Of a stretch of DNA of 10,733 nt, positions 6,460 to 10,733 are shown piece by piece. Each line of letters starts with the position of its first letter. The first letter of the stretch is position 1. A program made the position numbers and the translations under genes. The notes beneath the pieces are model-generated. The model saw only the letters and a program-made list of their open reading frames with translations. It was not told where the DNA came from and made no database searches. The DNA comes from Streptomyces sp. MMG1533. GTDB lineage: Bacteria > Actinomycetota > Actinomycetes > Streptomycetales > Streptomycetaceae. The DNA lies in contig NZ_LGDG01000048.1 of assembly GCF_001279775.1 (NCBI RefSeq), forward strand, positions 1-10,733. The letters are read 5' to 3'.

Positions 6460-7485
6460 ATGATCATCGACTGTCACGGTCACTACACGACCGCTCCGCC
6501 GGCCCTGGAGGCATGGCGCAACCGGCAGATCGCATCCCTCACCGACCCCTCGGCCGCCCCCTCCCGCGCGGATCTGCACATCGGCGACGACGAGCTGCGC
6601 GAGACCATCGAGTCGAACCAGCTGAGGCTGATGGACGAGCGCGGCATCGACGTGACGGTCTTCTCGCCCCGCGCGTCCTTCATGGCGCATCACATCGGGG
6701 ACTTCGACACCTCCGCCGCGTGGGCGGCGATCTGCAACGAACTCTGCTACCGCGTCAGCGAGTTGTACCCGCAGCGCTTCGTGCCCGCAGCGATGCTCCC
6801 GCAGTCACCCGGCGTCGACCCCGCCGGCTGCATCCCGGAACTCACCCGCTGTGTGGAGGAGTTCGGCGCCGTCGCGCTGAACCTCAACCCCGACCCCTCG
6901 GGCGGGCACTGGACCGCCCCGCCGCTGACGGACCGCTCGTGGTACCCCGTCTACGAAAAGATGGTGGAGTACGACGTCCCGGCGATGATCCACGTCAGCA
7001 CGAGCGTCAACCCCGCCTTCCACACCACCGGCGCGCACTACCTCAACGCCGACACCACGGCGTTCATGCAGCTGGTCCAGGGTGACCTGTTCGCCGACTT
7101 CCCGACCCTGCGCTTCGTCATCCCGCACGGCGGCGGAGCGGTGCCGTACCACTGGGGACGGTTCCGCGGGCTCGCGATGGCGCTCGGCAAGCCTCCCCTG
7201 GAGGAGCACGTCCTGGGCAACGTCTTCTTCGACACGTGCGTCTACCACCAGCCCGGCTCGGACCTCCTCTACGACGTCATCCCGGCCGCGAACATCCTCT
7301 TCGCCTCGGAGATGATCGGCGCCGTCCGCGACATCGACCCGTGCACCGGCCACCACTTCGACGACACCCGGCGCTATGCGGAGGCGGCCAAGCTGCCCGC
7401 GGACGACCTGGCGGCGGTCCAGGAGCACAACGCCCGTGCCGTGTACCCCCGTCTGGACGCGCTGCTGAAGCGCCAGGGGCGGTGA
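6460..7485 (+). CDS. ligJ: LigJ-like 4-oxalomesaconate hydratase (amidohydrolase superfamily)
   Basis: The 341-residue cytoplasmic protein begins MIIDCHGHYTTAPPALEAWR, the characteristic opening of LigJ-type 4-oxalomesaconate hydratases. These add water to 4-oxalomesaconate to give 4-carboxy-4-hydroxy-2-oxoadipate in the protocatechuate 4,5-cleavage and gallate pathways. Residues known to matter in sphingomonad LigJ fall at the same numbers here: His6 and His8 (CHGH), His178 (MIHVSTS), His223 (IPHGGG) and Glu284 (ASEMIGA). I recall these numbers from the published LigJ structure work, and the register is exact, which supports a true orthologue rather than a generic ACMSD-like decarboxylase or o-pyrocatechuate/resorcylate decarboxylase of the same superfamily. 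ATG 6460 has GAGAAGGA 7 nt upstream. It is the first gene of the rightward operon; the next gene encodes the preceding pathway enzyme, and control probably comes from the 11-bp repeats upstream. The symbol rests on similarity only. Confidence 0.9.
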   Translation: MIIDCHGHYTTAPPALEAWRNRQIASLTDPSAAPSRADLHIGDDELRETIESNQLRLMDERGIDVTVFSPRASFMAHHIGDFDTSAAWAAICNELCYRVSELYPQRFVPAAMLPQSPGVDPAGCIPELTRCVEEFGAVALNLNPDPSGGHWTAPPLTDRSWYPVYEKMVEYDVPAMIHVSTSVNPAFHTTGAHYLNADTTAFMQLVQGDLFADFPTLRFVIPHGGGAVPYHWGRFRGLAMALGKPPLEEHVLGNVFFDTCVYHQPGSDLLYDVIPAANILFASEMIGAVRDIDPCTGHHFDDTRRYAEAAKLPADDLAAVQEHNARAVYPRLDALLKRQGR

Positions 7486-7490
7486 GCGAC

Positions 7491-8423
7491 ATGAGCGGAC
7501 CCATGAGCGCCCTCTCCCCCAAGACCCCCGGCTGGCTGGACTGGTACCAGAACCCGTCCGAGCCGACGTTCCGGCTGCCCCCGGGCACCGTCGACGCCCA
7601 CTGCCACGTCTTCGGTCCGCAGGCGGAGTTCCCCTTCGCGCCGGAGCGGAAGTACACGCCCTGCGACGGCGGCAAGGACGAACTGTTCGCGCTGCGCGAC
7701 CGGTTGGGCGTCGCCCGCAACGTCATCGTGCAGGCCACCTGTCACGGCGCGGACAACACCGCCATGGTCGACGCCGTGCGGGCGGCCGACGGCAGGGCAC
7801 GCGGCATCGCGACCGTCCGGCCGGACATCAGCGAGAGCGAGCTGCTCGACCTCGACGCGGCGGGCGTACGCGGAGTGCGTTTCAACTTCGTACGGCGACT
7901 GGTCGACGCCTCCCCCGCGGACGACCTGAGCACGATCGCGAAGAAGGTCGCCCCGCTGGGCTGGCACATCGTCCTCTACTTCGAGAGCGCCGACCTGCCC
8001 GAACTGGAGGGCTTCTTCGGCTCGTTGCCCACAACGCTGGTCGTGGACCACATGGGCCGGCCGGACGTGACCCAGCCGGTGGACGGGCCGCAGTTCACCC
8101 GGTTCCTGCGCTTCGTCGAGGACAACGACGTGTGGGTGAAGGTGACCTGTCCCGAACGCCTCAGCGTGGCCGGACCCGCCGCCCTCGACGGCGAGCAACG
8201 CGCCTACACGGACGTCGTCCCCTTCGGCCGCCGCGTCGTGCGGGAGTTCCCCGACCGGGTGCTGTGGGGCACCGACTGGCCGCACCCCAACCTCACCGAC
8301 CACATGCCCGACGACGGTCTCCTCGTCGACCACGTCCCGCACGTCGCGGTCACCGCCGAGGAGCAGCGCAAGCTGCTCGTCGACAACCCCATGAGCCTCT
8401 ACTGGCCCGGCGAAGACCGCTGA
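7491..8423 (+). CDS. ligI: LigI-like 2-pyrone-4,6-dicarboxylate lactonase (amidohydrolase superfamily)
   Basis: The 310-residue protein has landmarks that match LigI closely. These are PPGTVDAHCHVFGPQAEFPF (His37/His39), FALRDRLGVARNVIVQATCHG, AAGVRGVRFNFVRRLVD with the substrate-carboxylate arginines, VVDHMGRPDV, and RVLWGTDWPHPN with the catalytic Asp262, ending near NPMSLYW. LigI opens the lactone of 2-pyrone-4,6-dicarboxylate (PDC) to 4-oxalomesaconate and is unusual in its superfamily in not needing a divalent metal. Its product is the substrate of the upstream LigJ-like enzyme, so gene pairing and chemistry agree. Start choice is uncertain: ATG 7491 is preferred (AGGGG at 7475-7479), GTG 7482 overlaps the preceding stop as GTGA, and ATG 7503 would also keep the whole domain. 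The last two would add or remove only a few residues. It is co-transcribed with ligJ; a repetitive 95-nt gap then separates it from the transporter gene. Confidence 0.9.
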   Translation: MSGPMSALSPKTPGWLDWYQNPSEPTFRLPPGTVDAHCHVFGPQAEFPFAPERKYTPCDGGKDELFALRDRLGVARNVIVQATCHGADNTAMVDAVRAADGRARGIATVRPDISESELLDLDAAGVRGVRFNFVRRLVDASPADDLSTIAKKVAPLGWHIVLYFESADLPELEGFFGSLPTTLVVDHMGRPDVTQPVDGPQFTRFLRFVEDNDVWVKVTCPERLSVAGPAALDGEQRAYTDVVPFGRRVVREFPDRVLWGTDWPHPNLTDHMPDDGLLVDHVPHVAVTAEEQRKLLVDNPMSLYWPGEDR

Positions 8424-8431
8424 ACTTCCCC

Positions 8432-8497
8432 CGTCCGCGTCCCCGTTCCCGTCCCCATCCGCGCTCCCATCCGCGCTCCCGTCCCCGTTCCCCTCCC
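8432..8497. repeat. Hexamer repeat tract (consensus CGTCCC), 11 units
   Basis: Eleven consecutive imperfect hexamers read CGTCCG, CGTCCC, CGTTCC, CGTCCC, CATCCG, CGCTCC, CATCCG, CGCTCC, CGTCCC, CGTTCC and CCTCCC. The 12-mer CATCCGCGCTCC occurs twice in tandem (8456 and 8468), and CGTCCCCGTTCC occurs at 8438 and 8480. The tract is strongly pyrimidine-rich on the + strand and fills most of the gap between the lactonase stop and the transporter start. It looks like a slippage-prone spacer, and no hairpin is apparent. Confidence 0.85.
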
Positions 8498-8518
8498 CGA
8501 CTTCGACAAGGGCCGCTC

Positions 8519-9886
8519 ATGCAGAACTCCAACGCGTTGAACAGGCTGGACCGGCTTCCGGTCTCCCGGTTCCACAAAACCACGATGCTCGCCGTCGCCT
8601 TCGCCTACTTCTTCGAGTTCGCGGACATCAACAGCTTCGCCACCACCGCACCGAAACTGATCGACCTGTGGGGCATCACGGTCGACCAGGTCGCCTACGT
8701 CACCTCTTTGTCGTTCGTCGGCATGTTCATCGGAGCGATCGCCGCCGGGGGCATCGCCGACCGGTGGGGCCGCAAGCGTGCACTGCTGTGGACGACGCTG
8801 TTCTTCGGCCTCTCCTCGTTCGCGGCGGTGTTCTCCTGGGACCTCGTGTCCCTGGGCGTGTTCCGCGTCCTGACCTCGGCGGGCCTGTCGGCGATGACCG
8901 TCGTGGGCGTCGTCTACATCAACGAGATGTACCCGTCGGCGATCCGCGGCAAGTACCAGGCGTACGCCATCGTCATCGGCATCTGCGGCACGCCCGTCAC
9001 CAACCTCATCGCCAGCGCGGTCGTACCGCTCAGCGACTGGTCGTGGCGGCTGGTCTACCTCTGGGGTTCCCTGGGCGTCCTGCTCGTCATGTTCACCCGG
9101 CACCTCAGGGAATCACCCCGCTGGCTCGAAAGCAGGGGCGAGCACGCCAAGGCGGACGCCGTCCTGCGGGAGATAGAGGCAAGCGTCGCCGCGGAGAAGG
9201 GCCCCCTGCCCGAGCCCGCGCCCCCCGTCACCGAAACGCCGTCGACCAGGGCTCCGCTGCGCCTGCTGCTGCAGAAGAAGTACCTGTTCCCGACGCTGCT
9301 GCTCACGGTGCTGTGGATGACGCAGACCATCGGCTTCTTCGGCTACTCGAGCTGGGCGCCCACCCTGCTGGCCAAGGAGGGCTTCAGCGTGGAGAAGTCC
9401 GTCTTCTACGTGGCGCTGACCACGGTCGGCGCACCACTCGGCTGCTATCTCGCGTCCCTGGTCACCGACCGGTTCGAGCGCAAGTGGTGCCTGGTCGCCT
9501 TCGGTTCGGTGATCGCGGTGTGCGGCCTGTTCTACGGGCTCACCTTCGACCCCGTCTTCATCATCGTGTTCGGCTTCCTGGTGAACCTCTTCGAGCGCGG
9601 CTACACGGCCCTCGCCTACGCCTACTCCCCCGAGCTCTTCGACACCCGGGGCCGCTCGCTGGGAACGAGCGTCTCCTACGGCCTCGGCCGGCTGTCGAAC
9701 GCCGCCGGTCCGCTGATCGTCGCGGCGCTCTACAACGGCCACGGCTACCGGAGCGTCTTCTACTTCATCGCCGGCACCTGGATGATCGGCGCGATCGCCC
9801 TGGCCGTCTTCGGCCCCCTGACCCGCTCCGCGCGCCTCGCCGCCGAGACGGAGCGGAAGGGGCAGGGCGCGAGCGTCCCTGCCTGA
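8519..9886 (+). CDS. MFS transporter, probable aromatic-acid or carboxylate importer
   Basis: The 455-residue protein has about 12 membrane helices. MFS motif A is after TM2 (AGGIADRWGRKRA, about residues 76-88), a sugar-porter/aromatic-acid-symporter type YINEMYPSAIRGKYQ follows TM4, a second motif-A-like TDRFERKW follows TM8, and AYSPELFDTRGRSLGTS follows TM10. The long central cytoplasmic loop with a Pro-rich stretch (PLPEPAPPVTE) is typical. TM1 carries acidic residues (FAYFFEFADINSF), as in proton symporters of organic acids. I chose ATG 8519 because AAGGG at 8508-8512 lies 6 nt upstream and TM1 follows after a short polar N-terminus; the frame is open much further upstream but overlaps the lactonase in another frame. 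As third gene of the lig-like operon it most likely imports the pathway substrate, for example PDC or a precursor such as protocatechuate or gallate (inference). An exporter is less likely given the context. Confidence 0.9.
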   Translation: MQNSNALNRLDRLPVSRFHKTTMLAVAFAYFFEFADINSFATTAPKLIDLWGITVDQVAYVTSLSFVGMFIGAIAAGGIADRWGRKRALLWTTLFFGLSSFAAVFSWDLVSLGVFRVLTSAGLSAMTVVGVVYINEMYPSAIRGKYQAYAIVIGICGTPVTNLIASAVVPLSDWSWRLVYLWGSLGVLLVMFTRHLRESPRWLESRGEHAKADAVLREIEASVAAEKGPLPEPAPPVTETPSTRAPLRLLLQKKYLFPTLLLTVLWMTQTIGFFGYSSWAPTLLAKEGFSVEKSVFYVALTTVGAPLGCYLASLVTDRFERKWCLVAFGSVIAVCGLFYGLTFDPVFIIVFGFLVNLFERGYTALAYAYSPELFDTRGRSLGTSVSYGLGRLSNAAGPLIVAALYNGHGYRSVFYFIAGTWMIGAIALAVFGPLTRSARLAAETERKGQGASVPA

Positions 9887-9902
9887 GCCCGTCCCTGCCT
9901 GA
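9874..9902. repeat. 16-bp tandem duplication over the transporter stop codon
   Basis: CGTCCCTGCCTGA occurs at 9874-9886 and again at 9890-9902, a 16-bp period. The first copy contains the transporter's stop codon. This probably arose by slippage and only affects the 3' untranslated part. Confidence 0.7.
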
Positions 9903-9918
9903 TGCCGTCGCGACGGCA
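9903..9918. repeat. Perfect 16-bp palindrome downstream of the transporter
   Basis: TGCCGTCGCGACGGCA is perfectly self-complementary and lies 17 nt after the transporter stop, before the main terminator. It could form a short cruciform or mRNA hairpin with a minimal loop, or be a protein site. There is no T tract after it. Confidence 0.5.
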
Positions 9919-9952
9919 CCCGCGAGCATCACGAATACCAGCAGCAACTCAA

Positions 9953-9992
9953 CCGGTCACGGAGTCCCGGGACTCCGTGGCCGGGCTTTTTT
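9953..9992 (+). terminator. Strong intrinsic terminator of the lig-like operon
   Basis: CCGGTCACGGAGTC (9953-9966) pairs with GACTCCGTGGCCGG (9971-9984) in a 14-bp stem, with one G-T, around a CCGG loop. A run of six T follows at 9987-9992. This is a textbook rho-independent terminator, and its T tract is unusually clean for this GC-rich genome. It should end transcription of the hydratase-lactonase-transporter operon and insulate the promoter 11 nt further on. Confidence 0.92.
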
Positions 9993-10001
9993 CCGGAGAA
10001 G

Positions 10002-10048
10002 GTTGCTTGACTTAAGTAAGTCGACTATGTTTGCCTAAGTCAAGCAAC
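10002..10048. promoter_or_regulatory. 13-bp inverted repeat with nested palindrome, candidate repressor operator
   Basis: GTTGCTTGACTTA (10002-10014) is perfectly inverted as TAAGTCAAGCAAC (10036-10048), with 21 nt between the arms. Inside the left half, GACTTA-AG-TAAGTC (10009-10022) is a second palindrome, so the TAAGTC half-site occurs three times. The arms flank or overlap the presumed -35 and the region just after the presumed -10. This is the usual arrangement for repression by a dimeric MarR- or TetR-type regulator. The regulator gene is not in the window. Confidence 0.75.
10003..10031 (+). promoter_or_regulatory. Candidate sigma-70-type promoter
   Basis: TTGCTT (10003-10008) and TATGTT (10026-10031) are separated by 17 nt and resemble the -35 and -10 consensus in 3 and 4 of 6 positions. 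They sit in a locally AT-rich island right after the terminator and within the inverted repeat. The promoter would drive the two small ORFs and perhaps the transporter-like gene at the right edge. Confidence 0.5.
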
Positions 10049-10104
10049 GAAGTGACCGGTCGTGAAGCCGGTCGCATCCACTTCCCCGCGCAGGAGCGTG
10101 CCCC

Positions 10105-10272
10105 ATGCCGCACACCACCACCGCGGCGGCCGGAGCAGACCGTACCGGCCGACCGGCGACCGCCACCCCCGGGCTGACCCGTTCGCCGGGCACCGCCGGA
10201 CTCGTCATGCCTCTCTGGCAGGCACTGGCCCATCCGCTGTCGACCGGCTCGACGAAGGGCGGTCGGCCGTGA
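10105..10272 (+). CDS. Small hypothetical protein, 55 aa
   Basis: I do not recognise this gene. ATG 10105 has a good Shine-Dalgarno, AGGAG at 10092-10096, 8 nt upstream, and lies about 75 nt after the candidate -10. The product starts MPHTTTAAAGADRTGRPATA, is rich in Thr, Gly, Pro and Ala and ends MPLWQALAHPLSTGSTKGGRP-like without a membrane helix. Its stop overlaps the next small ORF's start as GTGA, suggesting coupling. It may be a leader peptide, the remnant of a larger gene, or a real small protein. A competing frame from GTG 10062 runs through the same DNA into the next ORF but has a poorer ribosome site and an odd His/Arg-rich sequence. Confidence 0.4.
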   Translation: MPHTTTAAAGADRTGRPATATPGLTRSPGTAGLVMPLWQALAHPLSTGSTKGGRP

Positions 10273-10367
10273 GCACCTCCCTGACCTGCCTCTTCCTCGC
10301 CGCGGTCGCGGCAGGCGTGATGGCCCTCACTGCCGCCTGGCTCGGATGGGGCCACCGCACCACCTGA
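10269..10367 (+). CDS. Small single-helix membrane peptide, 32 aa
   Basis: The GTG at 10269 overlaps the preceding stop codon by 4 nt (GTGA). The 32-residue product is MSTSLTCLFLAAVAAGVMAL followed by TAAWLGWGHRTT, that is, a short polar N-terminus, one hydrophobic helix of about 22 residues and a basic C-terminal end. This is the typical make-up of small bacterial membrane proteins that accompany transporters or act as regulatory peptides. No family is recognised and no independent Shine-Dalgarno is obvious, so expression would depend on coupling to the ORF before it. The small size means chance occurrence is possible. Confidence 0.4.
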   Translation: MSTSLTCLFLAAVAAGVMALTAAWLGWGHRTT

Positions 10368-10413
10368 CACGACCCAGCCGCCCCCGGCCCTCCCGGCCAG
10401 GGGCACCCGGACC

Positions 10414-10440
10414 GGGGCCGCCTTGAGCGGAGACGGCCCC
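10414..10440. terminator. GC-rich hairpin in the gap after the small ORFs
   Basis: GGGGCCG (10414-10420) pairs with CGGCCCC (10434-10440) around a 13-nt loop, 47 nt after the small membrane ORF. There is no T tract. It could be a U-less terminator or attenuator-like structure ahead of the transporter-like gene. The rest of 10368-10640 shows no gene; it also contains the 12-bp palindrome ACCGGGCCCGGT at 10478-10489, which is ordinary in DNA of this composition. Confidence 0.3.
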
Positions 10441-10655
10441 GCCGCGCCGCCCCGTGGGGACGGGGAACGGCGCGGTCACCGGGCCCGGTCGCCGGAACAC
10501 TCCCCCAGTCCGGCACCGGGTCCGGTGGCACCACCACACCGCGTCCGGGCGCACGCCCCACCCGTGCGCCCCACACGCCCCCTGCACCTCACACCCGCTC
10601 GCGCAGCCCCGGCACCCCCCTTGACTCCCACCTCGCCCCGATGGAGGCACTTGCC

Positions 10656-10733
10656 ATGTCCGACGCCCTTGCCCGACCCCCCGTAGCGGGGACATCCGCC
10701 GCGCCGAGGTCGAACGCCGTCGTGGCGGTGCTG
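10656..10733 (+). CDS. N-terminus of a membrane protein, probably a DHA2-type MFS transporter (3' end outside window)
   Basis: The first 26 codons are visible, running in frame to the window's end. ATG 10656 has GGAGG at 10643-10647, 8 nt upstream. The product begins MSDALARPPVAGTSAAPRSN, a polar Pro/Ala-rich lead, then AVVAVL, which looks like the start of the first membrane helix. In the DHA2 drug-efflux family the first helix is commonly preceded by such a lead and begins with 'r.avvavL', so that is my best guess. With so little sequence any polytopic membrane protein is possible. The upstream operator would fit a repressor-controlled efflux pump. Confidence 0.5.
   Translation, partial: MSDALARPPVAGTSAAPRSNAVVAVL

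Noticed and set aside
8432..8497. CRISPR-like or other spaced repeat array
   Set aside because: Units are contiguous hexamers without unique spacers; this is a simple-sequence tract.
8132..8518. Upstream extension of the MFS transporter frame
   Set aside because: It overlaps the well-supported lactonase in another frame and then reads Pro/Arg/Ser repeats from the hexamer tract. The first membrane helix follows ATG 8519 directly.
10062..10367. 101-codon frame from GTG 10062 as a single gene
   Set aside because: The first 69 codons are His/Arg/Pro-rich with no recognisable fold. The alternative frame has a better ribosome site and ends in a GTGA overlap with the hydrophobic part of this frame.
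10621..10655. TTGACT at 10621 as a promoter -35 for the right-edge gene
   Set aside because: No -10-like hexamer is found 16-18 nt downstream, where the ribosome site already lies.

Overview
The window is very GC-rich, with strong third-position G/C bias, GTG starts, tightly packed genes and NarL/OmpR two-component systems. This is what one expects of a high-GC actinomycete, most likely Streptomyces or a close relative. No rRNA, tRNA, CRISPR array or transposase is visible.

Left part (1-3140, all + strand). The window opens inside the C-terminal part of a medium-chain (zinc-type) alcohol dehydrogenase. A fragment holding only the last part of a DHA2-type MFS drug transporter follows. Next comes a NarL-type two-component pair. 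Its histidine kinase lacks a recognisable membrane sensor and has Arg where the phosphoacceptor His should be; its response regulator looks intact. A TerB-like protein gene ends the block. The truncated transporter and altered kinase make this stretch look partly decayed or rearranged.

Central part (3141-8423 and on to 9886). Two divergent operons share the promoter region 6298-6459. The leftward operon encodes an OmpR-type response regulator, its membrane histidine kinase and, overlapping it by 4 nt, a TAXI-type (TRAP) solute-binding protein, with no TRAP membrane subunits nearby. The rightward operon encodes a LigJ-like 4-oxalomesaconate hydratase, a LigI-like 2-pyrone-4,6-dicarboxylate (PDC) lactonase and an MFS transporter. 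The two enzymes are consecutive steps of the protocatechuate 4,5-cleavage/gallate pathway. Three direct repeats starting with GTTA/GTTA/GTTC at an exact 11-bp period lie between the operons and are a good candidate for the OmpR-type regulator's site. My reading is a self-contained module in which an extracytoplasmic TAXI protein and the two-component system sense an aromatic-derived di- or tricarboxylate, and the right operon imports and degrades it. This functional link is inference. The ring-cleavage dioxygenase, LigC and the final aldolase are not in the window.

Right part (9887-10733). A strong intrinsic terminator closes the lig-like operon. Immediately after it is an AT-richer promoter inside a 13-bp inverted repeat with a nested palindrome (a MarR-like operator architecture). 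Two very small, overlapping ORFs follow, then about 290 nt without a convincing gene, then the start of a membrane protein that resembles a DHA2 MFS N-terminus and runs off the window.
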